Shown here piece by piece: positions 27,709 through 38,300 of a stretch of DNA of 40,754 bases. Origin of the DNA: Burkholderiaceae bacterium (lineage in GTDB: Bacteria > Pseudomonadota > Gammaproteobacteria > Burkholderiales > Rhodocyclaceae); the NCBI GenBank assembly GCA_021738065.1, contig JAIPCT010000026.1:1-40754 (forward strand). Direction: 5' to 3'. Each line of letters opens with the position of its first letter. Positions within the stretch are counted from its first letter, which is position 1. The notes beneath the pieces were generated by a model that had not been told where the DNA came from, did not search any database, and worked only from the letters and a program-made list of their open reading frames with translations. Made by a program: the position numbers and the translations under genes.

Positions 27709-27732
27709 CGCCGTGCCACCAGCGCCGACTTT
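27709..27732 (-). repeat. Dispersed 24-bp repeat, copy between der and hfq
   Basis: Read on the minus strand it starts AAAGTCGGCGCTGG and ends CACGGCG, with 3 mismatches to the consensus. It is in the 177-base gap between der and hfq. Confidence 0.7.
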
Positions 27733-27764
27733 CGGGCTGCTCGTCCGGCATTCCCATTTCCCGA

Positions 27765-29090
27765 CTAGCTTCGATCGGCAAAGGGGTTTTTCGAACTCTT
27801 GTATTGAATGCGCAGAGGCGTCCCCTGTAACTTGAAAGCCTCGAGAAAATAGCGCTCCAGATACCGGGTATACGAAGCGGGTATGTGTTCCAGGGCATTG
27901 CCGTGAATCACGATGATCGGTGGATTGCTGCCTCCTTGATGGGCATAGCGCAGTTTGGGGCGGATTGCGCCATGTCGTGGCGGTGTCTGTTTCTCCACTG
28001 CCGCAATCAGAACGCGAGTCAATTTCGGTGTAGACATCTTCGCCATTGCCGCGGCGTACGCCTTGTCCACCGAAGACAGGACTCCCGCTATGCCCTGGCC
28101 TTTCAGCGCCGAAACATGATGTACGCGGGCAAATCCGAGGAAGTTCAGCTTGCGCGCTATATCCTCCTTGATGCGCTCGCGACGATAGGCGTCGACCGCA
28201 TCCCATTTATTTACCGCGACTACCATCGCCCGCCCCGCGTCGATGACGAAGCCGGCAATGTGCGCATCCTGATCGGAGATTTCCTGGGTGGCATCGACCA
28301 TCAGCACGACGACATTGGATTCTTCGACGGCCTGCAGAGTCTTGATCACCGAAAACTTTTCGATGGTCTCGAAGACGCGCCCTTTGCGCCGCAATCCGGC
28401 CGTATCGATCAGGGTATAGGCGCGGCCGTTGCGCTCGAACGGCACCTCGATGGCATCGCGCGTGGTGCCCGGCATGTCGAAGGCGATGACACGCTCTTCC
28501 CCGAGCAAGGTATTGATCAGCGTGCTTTTGCCAACATTGGGCCGACCGGCGATAGCCACTCGGGGGCCGGCTGAGGATTCGTCGCCTTCATTCTCCTCGG
28601 GGAAAGGCGCCAGCGCCAGTTCCACCAATTCGCGCACACCTTCGCCATGAGCCGACGAAATCACGCACGGATCGCCGCAGCCGAGTTCATAGAACTCCGC
28701 TGCCACCACAGCCCGATCCATGCCCTCGCCCTTGTTCGCCGCCAGCAGCACCGGTCGCCCGCTGCGGCGCAACAGTTCGGCGATCACGGTATCCTGCGGC
28801 GCAAGGCCGGTGCGCACGTCGACCACGAAAACCAGAACATCGGCTTCCGCAATCGCAGCTTCAGCCTGACGCGCCATCTCATGCACGATGCCCTCTTTGG
28901 CCTGTGGCTCGAAGCCACCGGTATCCACAACAAGATAGGGTTTGCTGCCCAAGCGGCCGTGCCCGTAGTGGCGGTCCCGGGTCAAGCCAGGTTGGTCGGC
29001 GACCAAGGCGTCGCGCGAGCGTGTGAGTCGATTGAACAGGGTCGACTTGCCGACGTTAGGCCGGCCGACTATTACCAAAGTGGGCTTCAT
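27765..29090 (-). CDS. der: Ribosome biogenesis GTPase Der (EngA)
   Basis: Der is an essential GTPase with two tandem G domains that acts in 50S subunit assembly. The 441-residue protein has GRPNVGKS at residues 8-15 and again near 181-188, with matching DTGGF and DTAGL G3 motifs and NKGE/NKWD G4 motifs, then a C-terminal KH-like domain. Length is normal. It lies between bamB and hfq, the usual neighbours in betaproteobacteria. Confidence 0.97.
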   Translation of the reverse strand: MKPTLVIVGRPNVGKSTLFNRLTRSRDALVADQPGLTRDRHYGHGRLGSKPYLVVDTGGFEPQAKEGIVHEMARQAEAAIAEADVLVFVVDVRTGLAPQDTVIAELLRRSGRPVLLAANKGEGMDRAVVAAEFYELGCGDPCVISSAHGEGVRELVELALAPFPEENEGDESSAGPRVAIAGRPNVGKSTLINTLLGEERVIAFDMPGTTRDAIEVPFERNGRAYTLIDTAGLRRKGRVFETIEKFSVIKTLQAVEESNVVVLMVDATQEISDQDAHIAGFVIDAGRAMVVAVNKWDAVDAYRRERIKEDIARKLNFLGFARVHHVSALKGQGIAGVLSSVDKAYAAAMAKMSTPKLTRVLIAAVEKQTPPRHGAIRPKLRYAHQGGSNPPIIVIHGNALEHIPASYTRYLERYFLEAFKLQGTPLRIQYKSSKNPFADRS

Positions 29091-29147
29091 CGGATGCTAG
29101 GAGTGCCGGTGGCCATCGGGCGCAGTGAGTGAATGCGGTTCACGATG

Positions 29148-30302
29148 CTAGCGCGCCTCCAGCGCGTACAAGCCGCCATTAACTGTTTGCACCAATACAC
29201 CGGCTCCATAGTGCAGCGGATCGGCGCGTATCGCCTTGCCATCGGTGGAAGCGCGCGCCGCAAATGCGCCATCTTCGCTACGCAAAAGATGTATCACGCC
29301 CTGATGGTCGGCGACCACGACCCGAGAGCCAAGCGTCAGGGGCCGCGACAAGCCGCGTCTGGCCAGTTTGTCCTGTTTCCAGACGCTGGCGCCGCTGTTG
29401 CGATCCAGCGCATGCACTGCGCCGGCGTCATCCGACACATAAATGTAGCGGTCGCCAATATCCAGGCCCGCGCTGGAAGACACATCGCGCGACCAAAGCG
29501 TGTTGCCGCTGCGGGTATCGAAGCAGGCAACCCGCCCCTGATACGCAACCGCGCACACGGTAGTACCGCTGACGACGGGCGCGCTGGTGATATCGGCAAC
29601 ACGCTCCAACTCGGTAGAGCCCCTGGGTAAGGCAACCGCCACTTCCCAGACGGCCGCGCCGTTGTTGTTGGCGATCGCCACCAATTTCCCGCCTGGAAAT
29701 CCGGCCAGTGTGACGTTGTCCGCCAGCACTACGCCCACGTTCGAGCGCAGCGAAAGCGTTGGAGTACTGCGCTGGTAAACCCAACGCCGTTTGCCATCCA
29801 CTGCCTCGAAGCCGAAGATACGCGAATCGCCCGATCGAACCACGACCAAACCATCCGCCACGGCAGGCGCGGAAAGCACTTCCGAACTCACCCGTGCTTT
29901 CCATTTCTCGCGACCCGTCGCCGCGTCGAACGCCAGGACTTCTCCCTTGGGCGTACCGACCACCACCAGTTTTCCATCGCTGCCGACGCCGCCCGACACC
30001 GTCTGCCCGGCGGAAGTACGCCAGACCTGGCGTTCGCCGTCATATCGAGCCAAAGTGCCATCACGTGCCGCGACATAGGCACTCACGCCGACCACGGCGG
30101 GAGACAGCGTGAAATCACCTGCGCTGCCGATATTGGCCTGCCAAAGGCGAATCAGTTCCGCGCTTGACTGAAAGCTCGACAGTTCGGCGGGCTTGATTTT
30201 GGGTTCGCTGGATGAGAACGGATTCAGCTTATCGACCGTCGAGCAGGCACCGAGCAGAAGTACCGAAGCGACAACAGAAATGGCCAATGCCGTCATTTTC
30301 AT
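29148..30302 (-). CDS. bamB: Outer membrane protein assembly factor BamB
   Basis: BamB is a lipoprotein of the BAM complex that inserts beta-barrel proteins into the outer membrane. The 384-residue precursor has a lipobox (LLLGAC, Cys20) and an eight-bladed beta-propeller built from PQQ-like repeats, seen as recurring segments such as GTLARYDGERQVWR, GEVLAFDAATGREKWK and GRVACFDTRSGNTLW. The ATG overlaps the yfgM stop (ATGA), coupling the genes. In E. coli the same order hisS-yfgM-bamB-der is found. Confidence 0.96.
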   Translation of the reverse strand: MKMTALAISVVASVLLLGACSTVDKLNPFSSSEPKIKPAELSSFQSSAELIRLWQANIGSAGDFTLSPAVVGVSAYVAARDGTLARYDGERQVWRTSAGQTVSGGVGSDGKLVVVGTPKGEVLAFDAATGREKWKARVSSEVLSAPAVADGLVVVRSGDSRIFGFEAVDGKRRWVYQRSTPTLSLRSNVGVVLADNVTLAGFPGGKLVAIANNNGAAVWEVAVALPRGSTELERVADITSAPVVSGTTVCAVAYQGRVACFDTRSGNTLWSRDVSSSAGLDIGDRYIYVSDDAGAVHALDRNSGASVWKQDKLARRGLSRPLTLGSRVVVADHQGVIHLLRSEDGAFAARASTDGKAIRADPLHYGAGVLVQTVNGGLYALEAR

Positions 30303-30964
30303 CGGACCGATCCAAGTGCGTCGCGTTTCACCTCGATCAAACCGCTGTAGCCGCCACGCTTTCGGGATTGATCTGACTTGGCCAATGCTTCGAGTTTTTC
30401 CAATGCGGAATCGTAGGCGCTGCGAGCTTCAGCGGTCTTCCCCTGTGCCGCAAAAACGTCACCGCGCAGTTCGGCGAAACGTGGCGCAAACGCCGCGGCC
30501 GGTTCGGCCGACAGTTGCTTGATCGCCTCGTCATATGCCTTTTCATCCAGCATCACCGCTGCCAGCCGAAGCCTGGCCAAACTGCGAAGGCCTTCATCTT
30601 TGGCGTTCTCGGCGGCCCAGGTAAGCTGCACTCGGGCGTTCTTGGTATCGTCGCCGTCGATCTGGCTGCGCGCGGCCAGCAACGCACCCATGCCGGCGTA
30701 GGCTGTCGATGAGTACTTGTCGATCAACTCGCCCGCCAGTTCGCGCGCCCGCTTGGCATCCTTTTGCGTTGCCGCAGTCTGCAGCGCGGAAAATTTTGCC
30801 GAGGCTTCCGCGGCTTGCTGCCGCTGCCACCAGTTCCAGCCTTGCCAGCCGGACACCGCCAGCGCCAAGGCAAGCAGAACGCCGGTGATCAGGTTGCCGT
30901 ACATCTTCCACCAGGTCTTCAACTCGTCGAGCTGTTCCTGTTCTTCCAGGTCATAAGTTGCCAT
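30299..30964 (-). CDS. yfgM: YfgM-like tetratricopeptide membrane protein
   Basis: YfgM is an inner-membrane protein with a periplasmic TPR domain that associates with the Sec translocon and periplasmic chaperones. The 221-residue product starts [19 protein letters not shown], typical for the family, has one membrane helix (about 24-41) and then helical TPR-like repeats. The ATG at 30964 lies inside the end of hisS (14-base overlap); a longer frame extends into hisS but is not needed. Confidence 0.92.
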   Translation of the reverse strand: MATYDLEEQEQLDELKTWWKMYGNLITGVLLALALAVSGWQGWNWWQRQQAAEASAKFSALQTAATQKDAKRARELAGELIDKYSSTAYAGMGALLAARSQIDGDDTKNARVQLTWAAENAKDEGLRSLARLRLAAVMLDEKAYDEAIKQLSAEPAAAFAPRFAELRGDVFAAQGKTAEARSAYDSALEKLEALAKSDQSRKRGGYSGLIEVKRDALGSVR

Positions 30965-32258
30965 TGTCGTCTTCCATTGGAAATAGAATATCGCCGAGAT
31001 GATCGGCCAGTTCATCGAAACCAACGCGAACCTGCGTTGCCGGCTGATCGGCGTCGGCCCTCAAGGGTTTTACGCTCACGGCCTCAATCGCCGTCTCGTC
31101 ATCGCCGATTATCAAAGCAATCTGTGCTCCGGAGCCATCGGCCTTTTTCATTTGCGATTTGAAGCTGCCGCCACCGCAATGCAGCTGGACGGAAAATCCG
31201 GCACTGCGCAAATGCTCCGCAACACGAAAGGCAAATCGGCCAGCGGCTTCGCCTTGATGCACCAGATAGGCATCAGGCGCGGGCGCCAGATGGCGGTGAC
31301 CTTGGTCCTGCCAGAGCGCGAGCAAACGCTCGATGCCCATGGCGAAACCACAACCCGGCGCGGGTTTGCCGCCCAGTTGGGCGATCAGGCCATCGTAACG
31401 GCCTCCCGCGCAGACCGTGCCCTGCGCGCCCAGTTGATCGGTTACCCATTCGAATACTGTGAGGTTGTAGTAGTCCAGTCCGCGCACCAGTCGCGAATTG
31501 ATGCGATAAGGAATCGCTGCGTCCTTTAGCAATTGCTGCACACCCTCGAAATGCTTCAATGATTCCTCGCCCAGAAAATCGATCAGCTTTGGCGCAGACT
31601 CCACCAGACCTTGCAGCTCAGGATTCTTGGTATCCAGAATACGCAGTGGATTGCTGTGCAAGCGTCGCTGCGCGTCGGCATCCAGTTGGCCACGGTGCCC
31701 TTCGAGATAAGCCACCAGTTCGCCACGATGCCGTGCGCGTTCTTCGCTTTGACCCAGTGTGTTTATTTCGAGGCGAATGCCTTCAAGGCCGAGGTCATCC
31801 CACAAACGAGCACACATCGCGATCTGTTCGGCGTCAATGTCCGGGCCGGAAAACCCCATCGCCTCGACACCCACTTGATGAAACTGGCGGTAGCGTCCTT
31901 TTTGCGGCCTTTCATGGCGGAACATCGGCCCCATGTACCACAATCGTTTGGGTCCATCGTAGAGCAGATTGTGCTGCAGCACGGCGCGTACGCAAGAGGC
32001 GGTGCCTTCGGGCCGCAAGGTCAGGTTTTCGCCGTTCAAGGCATCTTCGAAGGAATACATTTCCTTTTCGACAATATCGGTGACTTCGCCAATGGCGCGG
32101 GCGAACAGTGGTGTCGATTCGACCATGGGCATGCGTATCGGCCGGTAGCCGTATGCATTCAGCCAATCGCGGATGGATTCCTCAAACTGTTCCCAGAGCT
32201 CGGCTTCGGCCGGCAGAATGTCATTCATGCCGCGGATGGCTTGTAGGGTCTGACTCAT
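30951..32258 (-). CDS. hisS: Histidyl-tRNA synthetase
   Basis: HisS charges tRNA-His. The 435-residue class II synthetase starts with [14 protein letters not shown], has motif 2 around [15 protein letters not shown] and [16 protein letters not shown], the histidine-specific segments [12 protein letters not shown] and GGRYDGLI, and a C-terminal anticodon-binding domain. Length is normal. It follows ispG and overlaps yfgM. Confidence 0.97.
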   Translation of the reverse strand: MSQTLQAIRGMNDILPAEAELWEQFEESIRDWLNAYGYRPIRMPMVESTPLFARAIGEVTDIVEKEMYSFEDALNGENLTLRPEGTASCVRAVLQHNLLYDGPKRLWYMGPMFRHERPQKGRYRQFHQVGVEAMGFSGPDIDAEQIAMCARLWDDLGLEGIRLEINTLGQSEERARHRGELVAYLEGHRGQLDADAQRRLHSNPLRILDTKNPELQGLVESAPKLIDFLGEESLKHFEGVQQLLKDAAIPYRINSRLVRGLDYYNLTVFEWVTDQLGAQGTVCAGGRYDGLIAQLGGKPAPGCGFAMGIERLLALWQDQGHRHLAPAPDAYLVHQGEAAGRFAFRVAEHLRSAGFSVQLHCGGGSFKSQMKKADGSGAQIALIIGDDETAIEAVSVKPLRADADQPATQVRVGFDELADHLGDILFPMEDDNGNL

Positions 32259-32303
32259 GATTTGTTGTTCGCTAAGCGCATGGAAACACCGTGCTCGCCG
32301 CCG

Positions 32304-33548
32304 TCAATGACTCGCTCTTTCCGGGTACTGTCTGGATACGTAGTCATCAACAATCTGACGAAATTCGGCTGAAATATTTTCGCCACGCAAAGTGATGACG
32401 CGCTCGCCATCAACATACACGGGCGCCACCGGTGCCTCGCCGGTTCCGGGCAGCGATATTCCGATGTTGGCATGTTTGCTTTCGCCGGGACCGTTAACCA
32501 CGCATCCCATGACTGCCAGCGTCATGTTTTCGACGCCTACCCGCGCCAGACGCCAATCCGGCATCCGCTCGCGGACATGATTCTGAATATCCTGCGCAAG
32601 TTCCTGGAATACCGTACTGGTGGTTCGCCCGCATCCGGGACACGCCGCCACAAGCGGTGTGAAGGCGCGCAGACCCATGGTCTGGAGAATTTCCTGGGCG
32701 ACAATGACTTCGCGCGTGCGGTCGCCATTGGGTTCCGGCGTCAGCGAGACACGTATCGTGTCGCCGATGCCTTCCTGCAACAAGACGCCCAGCGCGGCGG
32801 TGGACGCAACTATGCCTTTGCTGCCCATCCCGGCCTCGGTCAGCCCCAGATGCAATGGGTAATCGCACCGGATTGCCAGGTCACGGTAGATGGCGATCAA
32901 ATCCTGCACTCCGGAAACCTTGCAAGAAAGAATAATGTGATCACCGGCCAGACCAAGCTCCTCGGCTCGCTCGGCGGACTCCAGCGCCGACGTCACCATC
33001 GCTTCACGCATGATTTCGGTCGCGTCCTTGGGCTCCGGGCGTCTGGCGTTCTCGTCCATGATTCTGGCGAGCAGAGCTTGATCGAGACTGCCCCAATTCA
33101 CGCCGATTCGGATCGGCTTGTCGAACTTGCAGGCGATTTCAATCAATTGCGCAAACTGCCCGTCGCGCTTGGCGCCCTTGCCGACATTGCCCGGATTAAT
33201 GCGCAATTTGGCCAGGGCCTCGGCGCAGGCAGGATTCTCGGCCAGCAGTTTGTGGCCATTGAAATGAAAGTCGCCGATCAGCGGCACGTCAACACTCATC
33301 TGAGCCAGTCGCTCGCGGATTTTCGGCACGGCCGCTGCGGCTTCGCGCGTATTCACCGTAATCCGCACCATTTCGGAACCGGCTCGCGCCAATTGAGCGA
33401 CCTGCATCGACGTTTTGAAAACGTCCTCGGTATCGGTATTTGTCATCGATTGGATGACAATCGGCGCCGTACCGCCAACGCCGACTTTTCCCACCATGGC
33501 GGGACGGCTCGCGCGCCGCGCCGGCAAAGCAGTGGATCTTGTGCTCAT
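32304..33548 (-). CDS. ispG: 4-hydroxy-3-methylbut-2-enyl-diphosphate synthase
   Basis: IspG is a [4Fe-4S] enzyme that converts methylerythritol cyclodiphosphate to HMBPP in the non-mevalonate isoprenoid pathway. The 414-residue protein has the TIM-barrel part ([31 protein letters not shown]) and the C-terminal iron-sulfur part with the CPGCGR cysteines and the third in GCVVNGPGE. The start overlaps the rodZ stop by four bases. Residues 21-28 (KVGVGGTA), just before the conserved PIVIQSM, are encoded across a copy of the dispersed repeat. Confidence 0.97.
   Translation of the reverse strand: MSTRSTALPARRASRPAMVGKVGVGGTAPIVIQSMTNTDTEDVFKTSMQVAQLARAGSEMVRITVNTREAAAAVPKIRERLAQMSVDVPLIGDFHFNGHKLLAENPACAEALAKLRINPGNVGKGAKRDGQFAQLIEIACKFDKPIRIGVNWGSLDQALLARIMDENARRPEPKDATEIMREAMVTSALESAERAEELGLAGDHIILSCKVSGVQDLIAIYRDLAIRCDYPLHLGLTEAGMGSKGIVASTAALGVLLQEGIGDTIRVSLTPEPNGDRTREVIVAQEILQTMGLRAFTPLVAACPGCGRTTSTVFQELAQDIQNHVRERMPDWRLARVGVENMTLAVMGCVVNGPGESKHANIGISLPGTGEAPVAPVYVDGERVITLRGENISAEFRQIVDDYVSRQYPERASH
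33465..33488 (-). repeat. Dispersed 24-bp repeat, copy inside ispG
   Basis: Read on the minus strand it starts AAAGTCGGCGTTGG and ends GGTACGGCG, with 2 mismatches to the consensus. It is in sense orientation and encodes KVGVGGTA at residues 21-28. Confidence 0.7.
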
Positions 33549-34444
33549 TCCAGAGTGAACCGGGCGACTTCTTCGCGGGTGTAGGGCTTGAGGTCGATGC
33601 TGCGCTCGCCCATATACACGCGGACGCCGGATGCCTTGCCAATCCAGACCTGGAACGGTGGCTTGCCCTCGATATTCTGGCGAGTGCCTGCGGGATATTC
33701 GCCGACAAAAACGATCTTCTGCGCGGCATCGCGGACTTCTATCCAGGAAAGCTCATCGAATTCGACCCGCAAACCAGCGAATGGAAGCGCAGTGGAAGCC
33801 GCATTGGCTGCATCCGCCGACTCTGCAACTCCCGCCGGGGCGGCACCAGAAGGAAGATCAATCCTGGAATCGGCGGCCGGATCAACAGGCGAAACGACCG
33901 ACGGATTCGTTATGACCGCATCCGGTTGGGTATCGGCACGACCAATAAGATCGCCAAGCCTGCCATCAACGCCTGCATAAAAATTCATATACCCATAGCC
34001 CGCCAGACCCAGCACCAATACCAGCGCAACCGCCGCCACATATTTGGGCGGAACTCGTTCGACAATGGTCGGCTGTTCCGCAACACCCATATTTGCCGGT
34101 GGACGTACATCCGCTTCGGGAAGCGGCACCGCGGGGTCAAGTTGCTCAAGCAGCGGCGCCGCGTCGAGGCGAAGAAACTTGGCATAGTTGCGGACCAAGC
34201 CACGCACGGCAATGGACCCGGGCAAGCTCGCATAATCGTCCCGCTCCACCGCCTCGATTTGACGGGCGCTGAAGCGGATCACCTGCACCACATCTGCTAT
34301 CGAATGACCATGCGCTTCCCGGGTTCGACGCAAAACTGACCCGGGAGTATTGGATACGCCGGGCGTCACAGGCTCGCTCAACTCTGCAGGGAGGGAATCT
34401 GCACGCTCGCTGTCCTCGCTACCGGTCAATCCGGTATCAATCAT
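33545..34444 (-). CDS. rodZ: Cytoskeleton protein RodZ
   Basis: RodZ binds MreB and helps maintain rod shape. The 299-residue protein has a cytoplasmic helix-turn-helix domain (about 35-90, with [15 protein letters not shown] and the conserved [15 protein letters not shown]), one membrane helix (about 133-152), an Ala/Pro-rich periplasmic linker, and a C-terminal DUF4115 domain ending in [15 protein letters not shown]. It overlaps both pilF (8 bases) and ispG (4 bases), so the three are translated from one mRNA. Confidence 0.93.
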   Translation of the reverse strand: MIDTGLTGSEDSERADSLPAELSEPVTPGVSNTPGSVLRRTREAHGHSIADVVQVIRFSARQIEAVERDDYASLPGSIAVRGLVRNYAKFLRLDAAPLLEQLDPAVPLPEADVRPPANMGVAEQPTIVERVPPKYVAAVALVLVLGLAGYGYMNFYAGVDGRLGDLIGRADTQPDAVITNPSVVSPVDPAADSRIDLPSGAAPAGVAESADAANAASTALPFAGLRVEFDELSWIEVRDAAQKIVFVGEYPAGTRQNIEGKPPFQVWIGKASGVRVYMGERSIDLKPYTREEVARFTLE

Positions 34445-35225
34445 ATTGCCCCTGCATCAGCAGACTTTGCTCCGGCGAAGCCGGAAACCGGCGCCGCAGT
34501 TGTACCGCATAGCGAGCTTCTGCCTCGCGATTGCCGAGCTTGCGCTCGATTCGCAGCACGAGCCAGATCACGTCGGCGGTGGGCTCGACCATTTTTTCGA
34601 TATCGGCCGCCCACTCTCGTGCCTGGCTGTAACTGCCCTTCCGGTAAGCAATATCGGCAAGCCAGTAAAGCGCCTGGGTATTGGTCGGCGACAAACGCAA
34701 TGCGGTGAGCAGGTATTCCTCGGCGACCTTATCGTTCTTGAGGCGTACAGAACAAATCCCTGCATTGGTGTAGGGCTTGGTCGGCGCCGTATACAACGGG
34801 TTCTTCGCCGCCGCCATGAAGTGTGCAATGGAGCGTTGCTCGCGACCACTCTGGCAAAGGAACCAACCGAAGTTGTTGTTGATTTCAGGGTCTCCGGGCG
34901 CCAGACGCAATGCTTTCTCGAAGTTTTCCTCGGCCAGCCTGGTTTCACCAAGAACCATGTGGGTGAGGCCCAGCAGATTGTAGGCCGGCGCGTAGTTCGA
35001 GTCCGCCGCGAGTGCAATCCGCGCTTCCTCAAGCGCTATGGCGGAACGATCGTCGAGCAGGTACAGCGATCCCAATTCGGTATGTATCTTGGCAGTTTTC
35101 TGCACCTCGTTTTCAGCTGGCCGCGCCGAGACCGCCTGCTGCGCCCCTTCGCTCGGGCTGAGCCCCGTGGTGGTACAGGCCGCCAGCAGGAAGGTCATAA
35201 AGAGAGCAACAATCGTCTTTGTCAT
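34437..35225 (-). CDS. pilF: Type IV pilus biogenesis lipoprotein PilF/PilW
   Basis: PilF (PilW) is an outer-membrane TPR lipoprotein needed for assembly of the PilQ secretin. The 262-residue precursor has a lipobox (LLAAC, Cys17) and about six TPR repeats, for example [17 protein letters not shown] and [15 protein letters not shown]. It starts four bases inside the rlmN end, the conserved rlmN-pilF-rodZ order. Its presence suggests that the organism makes type IV pili, which matters for natural DNA uptake. Confidence 0.93.
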   Translation of the reverse strand: MTKTIVALFMTFLLAACTTTGLSPSEGAQQAVSARPAENEVQKTAKIHTELGSLYLLDDRSAIALEEARIALAADSNYAPAYNLLGLTHMVLGETRLAEENFEKALRLAPGDPEINNNFGWFLCQSGREQRSIAHFMAAAKNPLYTAPTKPYTNAGICSVRLKNDKVAEEYLLTALRLSPTNTQALYWLADIAYRKGSYSQAREWAADIEKMVEPTADVIWLVLRIERKLGNREAEARYAVQLRRRFPASPEQSLLMQGQYD

Positions 35226-36355
35226 GATTGCAGTTCGACTCCAGCAGAAATGGGTGCCGGTGCTCTGGCCAAGCCAATGGCGCGCTGACCGCGCCGCGAT
35301 TTATCCTGTACTTTTCCGGCCAATTGCCCGCATGCGGCGTCGATATCCTCACCGCGCGTCTTGCGTGTCGTGGTGACGATCCCGCCATTAATCAGAATGG
35401 CGGCAAACTGTCGAATCCGGTCATTCGGCGAACGCTCAAATCCGGAAGCCGGAAACGGATTGAAAGGAATCAGGTTGAACTTGCACGGGACATCCCGCAC
35501 CAGATGCAGAAGCGCGCGCGCATCGGCATCGCTGTCATTAACGCCATCGAGCATCACGTACTCGAATGTGATGAAATCGCGCGGCGCATGGACCAGATAG
35601 CGCCGACACGCCGCCATCAGGTCGGCCAGCGGATACTTGCGGTTGATCGGAACGAGTTTGTCGCGCAAACCGTCGGTCGGCGCATGCAGGGAAACTGCCA
35701 GAGCCACCGGACAGGCCTCGGCCAATCTGTCCATGACCGGAACGATGCCCGAAGTTGATACGGTGACCCGCCGCCGCGACAGCCCGTAGGCGTTGTCGTC
35801 CAGCATCAGGCGCAACGCCGGGATGAGGTTATCGAAATTGGCCAGAGGCTCGCCCATGCCCATCAATACAACATTGCTGATAATTCGCTCACCGGCCTTG
35901 ATGCCGCCTGCGTCACGCGCCAAAACACGGCTCGCCTGCCAAAGCTGACCGATGATCTCGGCAGTGCTCAGGTTTCTGTTGAAACCCTGGCGGCCGGTAG
36001 AGCAGAACGCACATTCAAGAGCACAGCCCGCCTGAGAGGAAATGCACAGTGTGCCGCGGTCATCCTCGGGGATAAACACCGTCTCCACAGCGTTGCCATT
36101 GCCGACGTCGAACAGGAACTTGCGCGTACCGTCATCCGACAATTTGTCGCTGATAGTCGGCGCTGGCGATACGGCGGCCGTCGATATCAACTTGGCTCGC
36201 AGCGACTTGGCGATGTCCGTCATCGCATTGAAATCACTCACCCCGAACTGATGCATCCAGCGCAGCACCTGACGCGCGCGGAAAGGCTTCTCGCCCTGCT
36301 GCGCGAACCAGGAGGTGAGTCCCGCTGCATCGAAATCGAGGAGATTTACCACCAT
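35222..36355 (-). CDS. rlmN: Dual-specificity RNA methyltransferase RlmN
   Basis: RlmN is a radical-SAM enzyme that makes 2-methyladenosine at A2503 of 23S rRNA and A37 of some tRNAs. The 377-residue protein has the CX3CX2C cluster motif at C111, C115 and C118, Cys104 in GTLCISSQ and a C-terminal cysteine in DIDAACGQL, equivalent to the two catalytic cysteines. Residues 60-68 (AAVSPAPTI), in the variable segment before [10 protein letters not shown], are encoded across a copy of the dispersed repeat, which looks like an insertion tolerated there. It follows ndk after 6 bases. Confidence 0.97.
   Translation of the reverse strand: MVVNLLDFDAAGLTSWFAQQGEKPFRARQVLRWMHQFGVSDFNAMTDIAKSLRAKLISTAAVSPAPTISDKLSDDGTRKFLFDVGNGNAVETVFIPEDDRGTLCISSQAGCALECAFCSTGRQGFNRNLSTAEIIGQLWQASRVLARDAGGIKAGERIISNVVLMGMGEPLANFDNLIPALRLMLDDNAYGLSRRRVTVSTSGIVPVMDRLAEACPVALAVSLHAPTDGLRDKLVPINRKYPLADLMAACRRYLVHAPRDFITFEYVMLDGVNDSDADARALLHLVRDVPCKFNLIPFNPFPASGFERSPNDRIRQFAAILINGGIVTTTRKTRGEDIDAACGQLAGKVQDKSRRGQRAIGLARAPAPISAGVELQS
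36153..36176 (+). repeat. Dispersed 24-bp repeat, copy inside rlmN
   Basis: It starts ATAGTCGGCGCTGG and ends CGATACGGCG, with 1 mismatch to the consensus. It lies antisense to rlmN, whose strand reads VSPAPTI here, the same frame and nearly the same peptide as the lysR copy. Confidence 0.8.
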
Positions 36356-36361
36356 TACCGG

Positions 36362-36787
36362 TTAGCGTGAATAGACGTTCAGCGCGGGGAAGAAATAGGC
36401 AATTTCAACTGCTGCGGTTTCCGCGGCATCGGAGCCGTGCACGGCATTGGCATCAATGCTGTCGGCGAAATCAGCGCGAATGGTTCCCGCCTCGGCTTTT
36501 TTGGGATCTGTTGCGCCCATCAAATCACGATTTTTGACAATCGCACCTTCACCTTCCAGCACCTGAACCATGACCGGGCCGGAAATCATGAATTCGACCA
36601 GATCCTTGAAGAAAGGACGGGCTTTATGCACCGCGTAAAATCCTTCGGCATCCTGGCGCGACAAGTGGATCATGCGCGCAGCGATAATTTTGAGACCATT
36701 TGTCTCGAATCGGGAATAGATCTTGCCGATCACATTTTTTGCAACTGCGTCGGGTTTGATGATCGATAGGGTACGTTCGACAGCCAT
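36362..36787 (-). CDS. ndk: Nucleoside diphosphate kinase
   Basis: Ndk balances nucleoside triphosphate pools by phosphate transfer through a histidine. The 141-residue protein starts [18 protein letters not shown] and has the active-site NAVHGSDA with the phosphorylated histidine. Length is normal. It leads the long minus-strand block that continues with rlmN. GGAGAAAG lies just upstream of the ATG. Confidence 0.98.
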   Translation of the reverse strand: MAVERTLSIIKPDAVAKNVIGKIYSRFETNGLKIIAARMIHLSRQDAEGFYAVHKARPFFKDLVEFMISGPVMVQVLEGEGAIVKNRDLMGATDPKKAEAGTIRADFADSIDANAVHGSDAAETAAVEIAYFFPALNVYSR

Positions 36788-36826
36788 TACTTTCTCCAGA
36801 ACAGGTTGAAATGCCAGTTTTTATCT

Positions 36827-36846
36827 TATCAACAGCTAACTTGATA
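36827..36846. promoter_or_regulatory. Inverted repeat upstream of ndk
   Basis: TATCAA (36827-36832) and TTGATA (36841-36846) are perfect inverted repeats 8 bases apart, about 40 bases upstream of the ndk start. It could be an operator in the ndk promoter region. No regulator is known. Confidence 0.3.
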
Positions 36847-36969
36847 TTTTAGCTCAGTTTCTTTACCGGAACCGGTCGCGCCGGCGCTGCCCTTCGACAA
36901 ATTCCGATGGCGTCAGTCCCAGGGCAAGCCGGTATCAACCGCAGCCACTGCAATTCCCCTTCCCAAAAA

Positions 36970-36996
36970 CAAAAGCCCGGCAGAACCGGGCTTTTG
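36970..36996 (-). terminator. Rho-independent terminator of the TRAP operon
   Basis: CAAAAGCCCGG (36970-36980) pairs perfectly with CCGGGCTTTTG (36986-36996) around a CAGAA loop. On the minus strand TTTTTGGG follows. It lies about 20 bases after dctM. Confidence 0.88.
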
Positions 36997-37016
36997 TCCA
37001 TGCCGCCAAAAAGACG

Positions 37017-38300
37017 CTACATCATGCCCAATGTCTTCGGCAACCAGGTCGACACTGCCGGAATGTAGGTGATCACCATGAGGAACACCAGCATGGTCAA
37101 TAGCCATGGCCAGACTGCCTTGGAGCAATCGGTCAGACCCATCTTGGCAACGCCGCTGGCAACATACAGATTCAGGCCGACAGGCGGTGTGATCATGCCG
37201 ATCTCCATATTCACGGTGATCATGACCCCAAAATGAATGGGATCGATGCCCAGTTTCATGGCGATGGGGAACAGGATCGGCGCCGTGATCAGGATGATCG
37301 ATGAAGGCTCCATGAAACTGCCCATGACCAGCAGCAGGATATTTACCGCGATCAGGAAGCCGATCATGCCAACACCGGAATGCGTCAGCCATTCGGCGAT
37401 GCTCTGCGGGATTTGCTCGTTGGTCAGAATGAAGGAGAACAGCACTGCGTTGGTGATGATGTAAAGCAGCATCGCGCTCATGTTTGCCGAGTTGAGCAAG
37501 ACGCGCCGCACGTCTTTCATCCCCAGATCCCTATAGACGAAGACCGCAATGAAAAACGCATAAACCGCGCTCATCGCCGCCGCCTCGGTGGGGGTAAACA
37601 GGCCGCTGTAGATTCCGCCCATTACTACCACGATCAGCAACAATCCCCAGACAGCGGCGCGAAATGCCTGCCAGCGCTCTTTCCAGGAACGTGGTTGCTC
37701 GCGCGGATAATTGCCCTTCCTGGCGACATACCAAGTCGTAAAGCCAAGGAAGAAGGCGAGCATCAACCCGGGAATCACCCCCGCCATGAACAGCGCGCCG
37801 ATGGAACTGTTGGTCGATACGGCATACATAACCATCACGATCGATGGCGGAATCAGGATACCCAAGCCACCCGAGGAGGCGATCACGCCGACGCCGAATT
37901 TCTTCGGATAACCCGCTCTGACCATTGCCGGCAAAAGGATCGAGCCGATCGCCACCACGGTCGCCGGCGACGAGCCGGAAACCGCGGCAAACAACGCGCA
38001 GGCGAACACCGAACTGAGGCCCAGGCCGCCCCTTAAATGACCGACCATGGAGGTTGCAAAGAAAATCATGCGCTTTGCCACCCCACCGTGGGTCAGGAAG
38101 TTGCCGGCGAGAATGAAGAACGGGATGGCCATGATTTCGAATTTCTCGATGCCCGTAAACAGCTTGAGCGCAACGGCTTCCAGTGGAACATTCGAGAAAG
38201 CGAAAAGGAAGGTCAGTACCGTCAAGCCGAGCGAAATGGAGACCGGCATCCCCGACAGCATCAGGAAGGTGAGCAGCAAGAAGATAATCAGGGCGCTCAT
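37017..38300 (-). CDS. dctM: TRAP transporter large permease subunit (DctM)
   Basis: DctM is the main membrane subunit of tripartite ATP-independent periplasmic transporters, which use the sodium or proton gradient to import organic acids captured by DctP. The 427-residue protein has about a dozen hydrophobic segments and family features such as GMPVSISLGL near the start, GSSPATVVAIGSILLPAM and GGLGILIPPSIVMVMY. Length is typical. Its start overlaps the dctQ stop by four bases. Confidence 0.95.
   Translation of the reverse strand: MSALIIFLLLTFLMLSGMPVSISLGLTVLTFLFAFSNVPLEAVALKLFTGIEKFEIMAIPFFILAGNFLTHGGVAKRMIFFATSMVGHLRGGLGLSSVFACALFAAVSGSSPATVVAIGSILLPAMVRAGYPKKFGVGVIASSGGLGILIPPSIVMVMYAVSTNSSIGALFMAGVIPGLMLAFFLGFTTWYVARKGNYPREQPRSWKERWQAFRAAVWGLLLIVVVMGGIYSGLFTPTEAAAMSAVYAFFIAVFVYRDLGMKDVRRVLLNSANMSAMLLYIITNAVLFSFILTNEQIPQSIAEWLTHSGVGMIGFLIAVNILLLVMGSFMEPSSIILITAPILFPIAMKLGIDPIHFGVMITVNMEIGMITPPVGLNLYVASGVAKMGLTDCSKAVWPWLLTMLVFLMVITYIPAVSTWLPKTLGMM

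Noticed and set aside
27647-27898. Small minus-strand frame overlapping the end of der and the der-hfq gap
   Set aside because: It shares sequence with der in another frame and lacks a start signal; the gap is better explained as intergenic with a repeat copy.
36827-36846. FNR box upstream of ndk
   Set aside because: The half-sites are in the opposite order and spacing from TTGAT-N4-ATCAA.
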